Source of the DNA: Caprimulgus europaeus
Taxonomy: Eukaryota > Chordata > Aves > Caprimulgiformes > Caprimulgidae
Assembly: GCA_907165065.1 (NCBI GenBank)
Contig: OU015525.1
Span: forward strand, 30,508,037-30,572,036
DNA length: 64,000 nt
Reading direction: 5' to 3'
The notes below the pieces were generated by a model. The model saw only the letters and a program-made list of their open reading frames with translations, had not been told where the DNA came from and searched no databases. Every line of letters begins with the position of its first letter. Positions within the stretch are counted from its first letter, which is position 1. Below, piece by piece: positions 1 to 11,409 of this stretch. The translations under genes were made by a program, and so were the position numbers.

Positions 1-3000
1 TTTTGCTATCATTTTGACTCAAAGCTCATTTCTTTGATGTATAATAATTTGTTGTGAGAACACAGGATATCAAAGGACAGAAATATCTTCATAATCTAAT
101 GTGCAGCATGATCTACATGTCAAAAAGAAATGGTAAGGTTATTATTTATTATTCCTCTCAACGATTTCTCTTGCCCAAAAGTCAGATTGCTACCATTCAA
201 ATTACAGCACAATTCATTTCACATCAAAGAAACTTCACCTGATACCAGGCAAGGAGAATTCATACACTGAGCTTTGTGGTGTAAAATTCTGTATTCTACA
301 TTGTACAGAGTAAGGGAAGTCCAGCTCTCTTTGTCACATGATTGTTCACTGCTCTTTAGATTAATCTGTAACATCATCCAGAACATAAAATTTGAGTCCT
401 ACATGTAACATTTCTTCTATTTCTCTTTTTCTTGCTCTGTTTTTTTTTTGTTTGTTTGATTGGTTTTTTTCCTCTGTCCTACTTTTCCTCTTTGGTGTGA
501 AATAAATCTGATATAGGCAACCAAGACAGAACCGCTTTTCATTTCATTGTCAACCCATGACCTGAAAGGCGGCTGATGCAGGTTTGCTGGGTCTCAGCCT
601 GGATGCTAAGATGGCACAGTGTGCCTGTCATTCCCACTCATGAAGCTACAAGCTAAAAATCAGCACCAAGAATAAAAAGAGCAATGTCAGCTTTTGTTGT
701 TCTCTCTTCTTTTGTGTCTATTTGTCCTGCTTTTTTCCAGGCAAAGCCATATGGGAGGATAAACTTAGGAAAAGCAATAGCTTGAATCCACCTCAAATAT
801 ATTTTTCTTTTTCCAAATGACATTTGATAAAGTCCTTAATACCAGCTATTAGTTTAACAGGAAGAAGAACTTCCTTCTAAAGACTTTTTATATACAAAGG
901 AAAGCAATTAGGGGATGCTGGTGAAATAAAAACTTGTTACCTTTTATTGTATTATGTGTTTTTATAGTTACAGGTTTTATTTTAAAATTTATATTTCAAA
1001 ATCTCATGTAATAAATCACATTTGAAATGCCCTATTTTTTTTACTCTTTTCTATATCTCTGTTAAAAGATTAAAGCAATTTTCCGTGGCAATTGTGGACT
1101 CAATGGACCTAGAAGGCAAAGGTCTTCATGCTGAAATTCCAAGTCCTTAATACTGTACAGTGAGAGAGGTGGGCTAACACCTCAGACCAGTTAAGAACAC
1201 TTATTCCATTGAAGTTAACATCATCAAAATTGAATTCATGGTGTTCTTAAATTATGCAGGTATTATGCATCTGTGGGGATGTGGATATTCATGCCTGTAG
1301 TGCCAAAAGGCAATATTGATTTCTTAATGACCATTTTTATATTAACTTTGTTCCATCATATACTATATCTCCTTAAACATAATCTGCGACAGTTCTGACA
1401 GCAAAACTCCACCTGATACTTACTTACTTTTCTTATAATCACCCTCATGTTTCCCACCTCACCCTGTACTTGCAATGCCAAATGTTTCTATTACATCCAG
1501 CCACAGCAATGTATTAATTCAAAAGACATCCTAAAAATTCTCTTCCTCCTCAGCTCATAAAAGACATTATTCACTAATCCAACTGTCTAATTTTCCCTTT
1601 CATTTAAAATTATTGAGTTTTTGGGAATGCTGCAATATGCTACTGATTGGTTATGCCCAGGTTTCTAAGTGAAAAGAGATTTCAGGTATCTATTACTACC
1701 TCTCAGCTGTGCTACCTAGGACTCTTGCCCAGTCTTGGGTGAGGGTGTGAGATGTGGCTGTGTCCCGCCAGCATGCTGGGACCATCCCACCCTCTGCTTC
1801 CCTCCCATACTCCTACGTTCACTGGGAAATAAGACACATGGGCAGTTCAAAAGGAAGGGATGGGCATTCCAGCCACTGGGACCATGTCCGGATGACAGCA
1901 AAGCGAGTAGTGCAGAATACACCGTGCCGTGGACTTGCCTCCCAGTTTCTGTGATTTGGGGGTTTCCTACCACACTCACTCAGCAACACTTGCTGCAGCT
2001 GAGATCAGCTGAAGCATTCCCCTTAAAGCTTATCTCTCCTAAAAGAGTCTGCTCCATGTAATCATCCATCACAATAAATACTGTTTGATAACAAAAAATT
2101 CTATGTCAAGGCCTAAAATGAGTAAGTGCTTGATCTTCATGTGATAACCCTTGTTCCCTCTTACTAGCTTCTGCCTGAAATATTTGTTATCATCAATTGT
2201 TTCATCCTGTTCAATATAATGTTAGAAATCCATCCAGAAAATAATGATGTATTCTAGGCATCTGCAAATGTTTAGCACAATTCTGGGCTCTGCAAGATAG
2301 CAATACAATAAACACTAAACAGTAGCCTCTGGCCCTAGAACAGCCTGCAAATGTTAATGCTAAATTAACATGTCAGTGTGCAACATACTCTTGAATTGCT
2401 ATTCACAAGGAAGAGTTGAAATAGAAAAAGACTGAAAGGCTAAATAAACAGAAAGCAATGGATAAGTCCTTCTGAAGGACAGAGGGTTTTTTTGTTTTCT
2501 TCAGAGCCAAAAGTCAAAACTATCTGGTGTTTTTTACCATAAACAAAATACATGTTGTAAAATCTTAATCTAAAAACACCTACCTACATGTTGCTACTTC
2601 ACAAGAAAAGGGTAAGAGTATGATTCTATCCAACTTCACATGCAAGGATGTCAAGTATTGCAGTATTTCTAAGTCTACCTCTAACAGAGAAGGAAACACT
2701 GGTAGAATTTTGGCTAGCTGAACACAAACTGCACACAATGCTAAAGCTCACTTAAGTGTGGCAGTACAGAACTCTGCCACCTTTACAGAAGCACAGGATG
2801 TGCTCATTTCCATATCAATGCACCACATGTTTCTCCAAGACAAAGCTGTTTCACACCACTGCTGCCATTTGAACTTTGGAAATAAAGGAAAAGGTTTCTG
2901 TATTATTGTTAAAAACAATGAAACTCACATTCTTTGTGCACAGGACACAGTTAATGAACACTGCCCTTTGTAGGGCTGTATTAGTGATTGCGTGCAGAAG

Positions 3001-4039
3001 GAGCATATTGTAACCGAGCAGTGCTGCGCAGGAAAGACAAGCATTGCTTTAAACTCAGAACACAGGGTTGTGCAAGTAACAGGGATGCCTTCCAGATTTA
3101 GATTATATTCACCTCAACTTCGTTAGCTTGCTTAGAGAGCCTACAGCAAAGCCTAGGAAGCGACAGTAAAGTGAAATTTCAATGATTTGTGCAAGGTCAA
3201 ACAGAAACCTGTGAAACACGTAACAGATTCTGTCCCACTTGTGTATCCCTTGTATTTTAACAAGATCAAACCTCTTCTTTGCCCCACAGAGAAAAAAAAT
3301 ACTTTTGAGACCTCTCATAAATCAATACTAAAATACACTGTGCCATACAAAACAGTAAGCTGTAGAGCATTAGGAGGGAAAACCAAAACCTTCTACAAAG
3401 ACCGCATCAAAGGACCAGAAGCTTTGCCATGTCAGATGACAACACAGGGCACCATTTGGTCCAAAAGGTTATTACTGGGAAAGAATTGCCTCTTCCCCAC
3501 ACGGAGAGTGAGTGAATGTTTCAATGATGTAAAACAAAGAACATTTAAAACACTACTTCTAGCTGAGAGTGAATCATTTTTAAACTTGAGGCATCAAAAC
3601 GTGTGTAATGAAGTCACTATTGCACATCAATAAGATTCCTCAATCAAAATGCCTGAAATGTCTGCCATAATAATTTTATTTAGCTTGAAAAGAAACCACG
3701 CAGTCTACTATTCAATTAACAATAATTCTTTATTCTCTATTCCCTGGATTTTCCTTACAATGTTCTTTTCTTTTCATATTGATTACAGGGAGGAAAAAGA
3801 AGAAATGAAGAAAAAACCTTATTCAGAAAAAAGGTATCAGAAAGTACATTCAAAGATTGCCTGTCATCTTGCAACAAGCTGAGTTTTATTTCATCACACA
3901 ACAGCAAATAAGGAGAGCAAATTTTGCTCCCATACTCTTTGAAGACTAGATGCTTTTAGATGCTTTTAAGAAAAAAGAAATAGAAGCTGTGTCTGGTATC
4001 TTTTTGTTCTGCAACAACAGCAGGATGGCAGGCCTCTCA
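1..4039. other. Upstream intergenic DNA, no gene recognised
   Basis: This AT-rich sequence lies 5' of SNX16. I see no exon-like open frame with splice signals. A GC-richer patch at about 1,716-2,075 ends in an AATAAA (2,071-2,076) and may be an old LTR or other repeat, but I cannot name the family. An open frame of 149 codons at 3,187-3,633 has no recognisable domain and is probably chance. Confidence 0.6.
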
Positions 4040-5530
4040 ACTCACACAATCACAAAAGGGTTGAGATTGCAAGGGACCTCTCAAGATTTTCTAGTCCAGC
4101 CCTTGCTCAAAGCAGGGTCAGCTAAAGCAGGTTGTTCAGGACTGTGTCCAGTCAGGTTTTAAATATCATCAAGCAACTACCTCTCTTGGCAACTGATTCC
4201 AGTGTTTGATCATCCTCACAGTAAAGTGTGCTTTCTTCTGCTCAGATGGAATTTTCTGTATTTCAGTTTGTGCCCTCTGATGCCTGTTCTGTCACTGGGC
4301 ACCACTGAGAAAAGCCTGGCGCCAACTTCCTGGCACCCTCCCATCAGATATTTCTGCACATGGATAAGACACCTCTGAACATTCTCTCCTCCAGGCTGAA
4401 CAATCCCAACTCTCTCAGCTTCTCCTCATTGCCAGATGCTCCAAGCCCACAATCATCATGGCCCCTTGCTGTACTTGCTCCAGTATGTCCATATCTTTCT
4501 TATACCGGGGAGCCCAGAACTGGACACAGCCCTCCTGATGGTATTCACCAGTGCCAAGCAGAGGGGAAGGATCACCTCCCTGCTGGCAATACTCCTCCTA
4601 ACGCAGCCCAGGATACCATTAGCCTTCTTTGCCACAGAGCACATTGCTGGTTCACATTCAGCTTGGTGTCCACCAGGACCCGCAGGGCCTCTAATGTAAA
4701 GCTGGTTGGTTCCCAGCCTGTACTGGTTATCCCATGGGTTTATGCCTTCCCAGGGGCAGGACTTTGTATTTCCCTTTGTTGAACTACATGAGACTCATAA
4801 CAGCCCACTTCTCCAGCCTGCTGAGGTCCCTCTGAAGGGCATATGAACCTGGTATACGAACCACTCCTCACAGTGTATTGCCCACGAGCCTGATGAAAGT
4901 GTACTCTGTGCCATCATCAAGGTCATTAATGAAGATGTTATTCATCAGCTTTTCTGTGAGAATGCTATGTAAGACAGTGTGAAAAGCCCTTAACTAAGTC
5001 AAGATAAACAACTTCCACTGCTCTTTCCTCACACACCAAGCTATTCATTTCATCACAGAAAGTTATCAGGTTGGTCAGACATGATTTTCCCTTCCTAACT
5101 ACTACTCTTGACACCTTTTTCTCCTTCATGTTCACAAACAGTTTCCTGAATTATTTGCTCCAACGCCTTCTCAGATTAACATTAGGCCTGTGGCCGCCCA
5201 GGATTCACTTTCCTGTAATTCTTGAAATAGGAAGTGACATTTTATTTCTGGCAGTCCTCAGGAACCTTTCCAAGGCTCCACAGCCATTCAAAGATGATCA
5301 AGAGTGGCCTTGTAGTGACACTGGCCCACTCCCTCAACGTTCCTGGGCATATCCCATCAGGTTGCTGGACTTCCATAAGTCCAGCTTGTTTAAACAATCC
5401 TCAACATAATACTCTTTCACCAAGGTAAATCTGCCTTACTCCAAACTTTCCCACTGATCACAGGGGACTGAGAGCCCCTGAAAGTTGATTTTACCAGTAA
5501 AGACAAAGGCAAACAAGGCAGGGAAAGCAG
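4040..5530 (-). mobile_element. CR1 LINE fragment, antisense
   Basis: The + strand reads as the reverse complement of a CR1 3' portion. It starts near 4,040 with the antisense of the CR1 tail (a 'gggacctctcaagat...tagtccagccc' type segment, 4,072-4,102). It continues through the antisense of the LINE ORF C-terminal region (phrases such as 'ctgaacaatcccaactctctcagc' and 'cagcccacttctccagcctgctgaggtccctctg'). It then runs into antisense reverse transcriptase-region sequence up to about 5,530. Many indels and stops show it is an old, dead copy. CR1 is the dominant LINE of birds and other sauropsids, and family recognition rests on remembered consensus phrases. Ends are approximate. Confidence 0.85.
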
Positions 5531-6779
5531 GACCCCAGTGGAATATCATAAGTCTACCTGTTGTCAAAATTACATATTTTGTTCTTCTTCCAAAGGGTAG
5601 CCAGATGTCAACGAATCTCAATTTGTCAATTTTTAGGACAGTTTTGACCAAGCATCAATACCATCAATTATCAGAATACTGTATATTTTTATTTATTAAT
5701 GACATATCATTATTAGAAGTCGGTGATCCTAATTTTTTGTGTATTTTAATGCTGCAGCAAGATATACCCAGCTAGGACAGAAAAATGCTGATGGTGAGGA
5801 TAAAAAGGAAGGAAGATGGAAGGACACAATTTGACAGAGATAGCAAAACCTGCCACAGTACAGAAGGAAATGTTATAACTCTTTTTTTTTTTTTTTTTTT
5901 AAATCCACATTTGCTTTAATTCATCTGAAAATTCTGGCCCTAACACCTGCAAGCTTCTCTACCCAGATGCAATCCCTGAGAGATAAAAATTCCCTATAAC
6001 TCAAAGTAGACCTACCCTCTGGCAGGCATGGATTTCTTAACTCTTTAGAGGCTGCTTCTTCTACTTTCTTACTTGAAGACTTACCTCTAAGAGAAAAGCA
6101 CAATAGGCATGACTGAATAGAAAGCTGGTAAGTCCCATTTGTAGCTCAGTGAATTGCCAGAATAATACATAGCAACTGAACTATATCTGCAAAACTGGTA
6201 TTCCACAAAGTCTATTAAGTCTATTTTTGTTTTATAAAAAGTCTATTATCAGGACACCACCTTGAAACTAATTTAGGTGTAAAACTATATTACAAGTAAA
6301 GTTTATGGCAAGCATCAGAAGATAATATATAGATGTCTCCTGGCTGATAGTAACCACTTATGAGACAAAGAGGCAATCAGTATCCCATACCTGAGTGTTT
6401 TGGACAAGGGTCAAGTCTGAAATTCAAAACCTGAGCTAAAACAATGTCCTAGAAACCATAAAAGATCTTGAGCTATCAAAGAACTTGACTTCGGGAGAGC
6501 CTAGTCCTCACTCAACATTTCAAACTCTGAACCAGGGCTGCAGGAACATATACACACACACTGATACAGTATCTGTGGAGACACATTAGAATGACATGGC
6601 ACTGATTAAAGGATTTCAGGATCACAACTCAGGATCTGGATGCCCATAGTTTATGAAATACCCAGTTTCAGTGCTTATGCCTGCTTTCAGAATATCCAGC
6701 TGTACTTCTGATATACAAAGGCTTAAATTGCAAGCCTTAAATTAAAGTTGACTTTTCAGTGAACTTCCCACTCTGCATT
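5531..6779. other. Intergenic DNA, no gene recognised
   Basis: Unique-looking AT-rich sequence. A T19 homopolymer lies at 5,882-5,900. No exon, RNA gene or named repeat is supported here. Confidence 0.5.
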
Positions 6780-7360
6780 ACAACAGCATGAAATGTGACC
6801 ATGAGATTCTTTTCCCAGCCTGTATCACATCAGCATGAAATAAGACTGTGAGACTCTTCCTCCTACAATTCAAAGCCAGCTGCAGAATACCAAAACAGCA
6901 GCTTCTCAGACATATCTTGGATTCTGGCCTAATCCAGGATGTGCCCATGTGAAGTGAAACTTGCCCACCAGATGCTACCGTGCCTCTATCTACATGTAAT
7001 TTGTTTGTTAGATGGTATAAAAGCAGGACCCTCTCACAGCAAAGATGGAGACCTCATCTATGAGTGGATGCACTCTGTAGGATTTCCCAATTGCCAGGGA
7101 AAGGATCTCCAAATCCTTCGCTCTGACGGGGCTCCCCAGCTGATGCACAGGATGAACAGGTTGCAGATGATGATAAGTCCTTGGGCAATTGGTGATGTTT
7201 CTTTCTTAATCACTATGCTTTCTCTTATGTAGTAATGATTAGATGCATTACCCTGTTTGACTCTGTACCTTGCTGCTGCTTCTTTTTTTTAATCCTGTTT
7301 TAAACTAGAATAAAGTAAGTTTGTTTCTAGTATTCTGTTGGTGTCTGTGTCCTTTTTGAC
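6780..7360 (+). mobile_element. LTR-like retroelement unit with TATA box and poly(A) signal
   Basis: The segment has the order of landmarks of a retroviral-type LTR on the + strand. A U3-like part carries a short internal near-duplication ('cagcatgaaat...' at 6,785 and again at 6,832). A TATAAAAG box follows at 7,016-7,023. A moderately GC-rich stretch leads to AATAAA at 7,309-7,314 and then a GT-rich stretch ending about 'tttttgaca' at 7,359. An LTR transcript would start near 7,045. I found no convincing target-site duplication, so both borders are approximate and no internal retroviral genes are seen. The family is not identified. It could instead be a fragment of another transcribed repeat. 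Confidence 0.5.
7016..7023 (+). promoter_or_regulatory. TATA box of the LTR-like unit
   Basis: TATAAAAG is a full TATA-box match. It lies about 290 bp upstream of an AATAAA on the same strand, the spacing expected between promoter and poly(A) signal in an LTR. It points towards SNX16, whose first exon lies about 4.4 kb downstream. Whether it is active is unknown. Confidence 0.45.
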
Positions 7361-7414
7361 AGCCCCGTCAACTGGCAAAACAACTTCTTTGAAGTTGTGT
7401 AGTTTTTAAACCTG

Positions 7415-7920
7415 GAAGGAGACACCACCTGGAGCCTGTGTCCAGCTCCACAGTCTCCAGCACAAGAAAAACATGAATGTGTTCAAGCAGGTCCAGAGGA
7501 GGTTGACAAAAATGATCAGAGGGCTGGAACATTTCTGCTATGAAGATACACTGAGAGAGTTGGGGTTGTTCAGCCTGGAGAAGAGAAGGCTCCAGGGAGA
7601 CCTTATAAGCCCGCCTTTCAGTAAAGGGTGCTTATAACAAAGAGTGGGACACACTTTTTAGCAGGGCCTGTAGCAATAGGACAAGTGGTAATGGTTTTAA
7701 CTAAAAAAGAGTAGATAAAAGGAATAAATGTTTTACAATCAGGGTGGTGAGACACTGGAACAGCTTGCCCAGAGAAGCTATGGAAGTGTTCCAGGTCAGG
7801 TTGGATAGGGCTTTAAGCAACCTGATTTAGTGAAAGATGACCTTGCCCATAGCAGGAGGGTTGGACTAGATGATCTTTGAAGGTCCCTTCCAACCCAAAC
7901 CATTGTAGAATTCTAGAGTT
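7415..7920 (+). mobile_element. CR1 LINE 3' end fragment, sense
   Basis: The segment reads in the CR1 sense direction. It contains ORF C-terminal phrases ('gttcagcctggagaagagaaggctccagggagacctta', with a degraded frame) and then the CR1 3' UTR ending in 'gttggactagatgatctttgaaggtcccttccaaccc'. The decayed terminal repeat 'attgtagaattctag' finishes near 7,918. It is 5'-truncated, as most CR1 copies are, and contains internal deletions. It lies just after the LTR-like unit and in the opposite orientation to the CR1 at 4,040-5,530. Confidence 0.88.
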
Positions 7921-10689
7921 ACAGAAATAATTGCCTTTAGCAGAAACTCCTAAACTCACTTCTAATGCTGAAGACTCCAGCTGAGAAACAAAATTGGCTT
8001 TTTTTGTCATAGAACAAATATCCTCCAAGTCATAGATTTCACAGTGTCCTGAGAGAGAAAAGCCCAAATCCCATTGAAATATAATGGGATTGAGTGCCTG
8101 AATTGTTCTAAAATACAGTGGAATTTGAGTGCCTACATATGATTGAAATGTAATGAGATTTGAGTGCCTAAATCCCATAACCTGATTGAAAATAGTGTTT
8201 CACATGATCATGAGGGCAGGTGGGACTTTAAAAACAAATCACTTTATGCCTCAACTAACACAGCAGAAGCTACATTTAATTCAATAACAGATAATCCCAG
8301 AGTTCTTACCTATAGGATTTTTTTTTTCTTTACAACAGAAGCTAGAATTGCTGGACCACTAGTATTACACAACTATCAGTTCCTACATTCTTCTTCCCAG
8401 CAGAGAAAGCAGTGGGAAGTTCAGAGAGACTGCATAAAGTTCTTTTACATTAGCAGGCTTTTCTGATTCTGTAAGCTCTTGCCCCTAAACAATGTTAAAT
8501 TAAGCTAGCTAACCAGCTAGCATTAGCAAAAAACATGTCCTTGGCACAAAAGATCATGATGGCCTGACAGATTTTTATCAGGCTTATAATATATATACCA
8601 ATACTCTGGAAAACCAAATAACTAGTGGATGGAGGAAGGACATGGATGACATCTGCTACCAGTATGTGCAGAAAAAAAAAACAGCAAATACTTTCCAGGA
8701 CAGTCCAGCAAGTACTTTTCAGTCTTTTACACATTTAGTAACTATTTTTGTTGTCCTTTCGATTCAATAAAGGTGAAATACACGGTATTGCCACAGGGTG
8801 GCTCGACTCGCCTGCAAAGAAAGCCACAGATTTTCTGCTTACACAAGCAGCTGAAGCAAGGCATTCTCAAAGCTTTTCAGATTGCTACGGCCGGAGTACA
8901 CTATACAGAGAAAACCAGAAAAGGCACAGACCCAGTTTAAATTCACCTTAATCCTGTGTAGTTTCTCTCGTTCCAGTGAAGCAACAGTCGTCCCTGATGG
9001 CTTTGTGGGTGAGTAAGTACCCTGTGATGCAAAGGCAGAGCCCACATTCCTCAGCAGACAGAAATCCCACTGACTTCCTCGGAATTTCCAAATGTCAAAG
9101 CAATGCAGCCTCACGCCTTGTTCCTATACCTGCTCACTGTGACGAAAAACATCCTGCTCTCTTAAAAGGATTTAGGTTAGGACTCTTGTTTGATCAACAG
9201 TGTCACAGCAAAAACTGATCTCGGTATCGCCAGGGGGGCTGTTAAAAATTTTGTTAACCTGTACAATAGATATCCTGTCATAAGCTGGTAGGATAGCTAA
9301 CAGACTGAAAAACATGCATTTACAACTATTGCAAATGTTTCTAGAGGTGAAAAAATCTCATTTGTTTTTCAAAATAGCTTTTAAAGTTTTAAGTAGAAAA
9401 CTTTAAAAGTAACTATTTAAAGTAATTTAAAAAAATAAAATATACAACTAAATTATTGTAAAGTTCAGACATGTTCAACTACTACAGAAAAGTGTTCTGA
9501 ACAACTGGAAGTTAGGAGTCCCTTGTTTCTAGCAGGTTTTTTTTTCATCTGCCACTGTATGTTAGGGGCCATTTTAACCTTAATTGAGACAAAGTTTAAA
9601 GTTCATAATAATTATATGCCTAGCCTATCTGGTTCAGCAGTACAATTTCAAAACGCAATTGATTAAATTTCCTCTAATTTAATATATGCATTAATATAAC
9701 ACATTTCAAAAATCCAGTGTATTATCTCTACTGAGTACTGCATATTTAAAACAAAATTGGGAATTTAGAGAGAATTAGATCCAAAAAAAGTTCCCTGTGG
9801 CATGGCTTCTGCACTAATCAGTCTCAAATGCTTTTCAAATCTATTAATTCTACTCATGATGAATGCTAGCTACACTGCCAAATCTGAGGAAATTGCTTGA
9901 AAGACCAACATCCATAAAAACCACTAAGTTCAAAAGTAATTCCAAACAGTCTGATGTACTGCTTGAACAATATGACACAAGAAAAAAAAAAACCCAAAGA
10001 ACCAATTTCCCTAAAACCCTAAGATTATAATTCCAGCAGAAGTATTACACTCCAGTGGTAACAGTAGCCCCCAGAGCACCATATATTGACAAGGGTAACG
10101 CAACAGGCCTATGCTACTGTCTGCAACCACAGATCAGATCACTTTACCAGCATTAGTTTTGCTACACTATTTGTGTGCCCATGTCCTGCAGAAAGTATCA
10201 GGTTTATTACAAACAAGCGGATCAGTTGCACAGCATCTGAACAAGACATGCAATATTTTCTGGAAGTATCTAATGGCTTCCAGACCCATTAACATGAGAC
10301 AGATGTTGGGCCGCAGCCACCGCTACTGTCCTAGCAGGCTGCTGACTCCCTAAAATCCCAAAGTGCTCAGGAACTTTCCAGATAAAATATAAAAAGAGAG
10401 GGAAAAGGCAATCCCAGAAAACCAGGTGTGTGGTAACCTCTGGATGAAAACTCAACGGAAATTCTCAGAAATCCTAGGTATCGTGTTTTTGTGTGATACA
10501 TAAAAAATAGAAAATATATAAAGAAAATGGACCTTTTAACACCAATTGTGCTGTTTTCTTTTTCTTCAGAATACCACGTTCCTGTTTACATACCTACATC
10601 ACCATGAGATAGCAAGATTCCCTTTTATTTCCACTACTATTTAAGAACAGTGATTTCCTTCCCTCCTCTCCTCACTTTTATCCACCAAG
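7921..10689. other. Intergenic DNA upstream of the SNX16 CpG island
   Basis: AT-rich DNA with no recognisable exon. It contains a small cluster of related direct repeats with a perfect 9-bp hairpin arm pair at 8,067-8,169, listed separately. Otherwise I see nothing that supports a feature. Confidence 0.5.
8067..8169 (+). repeat. Degenerate short direct repeats with a hairpin
   Basis: A unit of the type 'attgaaatrtaatgrgatttgagtgcct' occurs at 8,073-8,099 and 8,142-8,169. A partial copy ('ggaatttgagtgcct') ends at 8,134. AATCCCATT at 8,067-8,075 and AATGGGATT at 8,083-8,091 form a perfect 9-bp inverted repeat around a 7-nt loop. The origin is unknown. It may be a decayed local duplication or part of an unlisted repeat. 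Confidence 0.6.
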
Positions 10690-11033
10690 CGGCACACACC
10701 GCTCCCCCGCTGCACCGGTCACGCTGCCACATGAAAACACCCGGCGGTGCAACCGGACTTGACGGTGGTGCTACGCGGCACCACGTTAACACCCCGTACG
10801 TGACACAGTTCCTGGGGTTTCGCGCTCAGGAGCCAGGAGGCCGAAGACCCGCCACCATTCCCTGCCCACTCGTGGGCCCCATCCCGCCCCGTTCCTCCCT
10901 CCCCTTCGCGGCGGGGACGCTGAGGGCCCGGCCGGCTGTAGGGCGGGCAGGCTGACGCCGCCGGGGGGCCCGGAGATCCCTCCCCGCTCCCCCTGCGCTG
11001 CTGCCCTGACGCTGGAAGGCCCTGGGGCCGCTC

Positions 11034-11048
11034 GGGCGGGCGGGCGGG
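11034..11048 (+). promoter_or_regulatory. G-quadruplex motif / overlapping GC boxes
   Basis: Four GGG runs are separated by single C residues. This satisfies the standard G4 motif and also gives overlapping Sp/KLF-type GGGCGG boxes. It lies about 100 bp upstream of the first ZNF143-like site inside the CpG island. Confidence 0.65.
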
Positions 11049-11143
11049 CAGCCAGCGCGCACCGCAGCGGTGACCGCCGCCCGCGGTTTCCAGCCGCCCG
11101 CAGAGGGCTCCGCCACTCCCTTCAGCCGCCCTCCGCCCCGCGA

Positions 11144-11198
11144 AACTACAAGTGCCAGCGGGCACCGCGACGCCAAGGAACTACAGCGCCCAGAATGC
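11144..11198 (+). promoter_or_regulatory. Tandem ZNF143/Staf-type binding sites
   Basis: The downstream site at 11,179-11,198 reads AACTACAGCGCCCAGAATGC. This is very close to the known long ZNF143 motif (ACTACAnnTCCCAGmATGC type). A second, weaker copy starts at 11,144 (AACTACAAGTGCCAGCG). ZNF143 commonly marks CpG-island promoters of housekeeping genes within a few hundred bp of the start site. The TSS inferred from the donor at 11,409 lies downstream, which fits. Binding is inferred from sequence only. Confidence 0.7.
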
Positions 11199-11199
11199 A

Positions 11200-11409
11200 G
11201 CGCGGCCGGCTCCCCCATGGCCGCCCGGGGAGTGAAGGCGTGACCGGTGGGCCCTGCGCGGCCGGGGCCCCGCCCCCTGCCCGCTTCCGCCCCTCCCGCC
11301 ACGCGCCGCCAGGACTAACCCGCGGCCCCGCCCCCGCCGGGCCGGCCGAGGGGAAGGGGCGGCCCCAGCGGTTGGCGCGGCAGAGTGAGGCGGGCGCGGC
11401 GGCGAGCAG
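11200..11409 (+). other. SNX16: SNX16 exon 1, non-coding (5' border uncertain)
   Basis: The exon is inferred from a strong donor, GAGCAG|GTGAGT, with the intron starting at 11,410. It lies in the CpG island downstream of the promoter elements. The next exon has a good acceptor at 16,063-16,064, so the 5' UTR is split between the two. The transcription start cannot be read from sequence, and the left border given is only a guess. Another possible donor in the island (about 12,080, GGAG|GTAGGC) could mark an alternative first exon. Confidence 0.6.

Noticed and set aside
3187..3633. A 148-residue frame upstream of SNX16
   Set aside because: No domain, low-complexity-free but unrecognisable translation, no splice or promoter context. 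Most simply chance.
4360..4782. A 140-residue + strand frame
   Set aside because: It is read antisense through a CR1 3' region, so it is not a gene.
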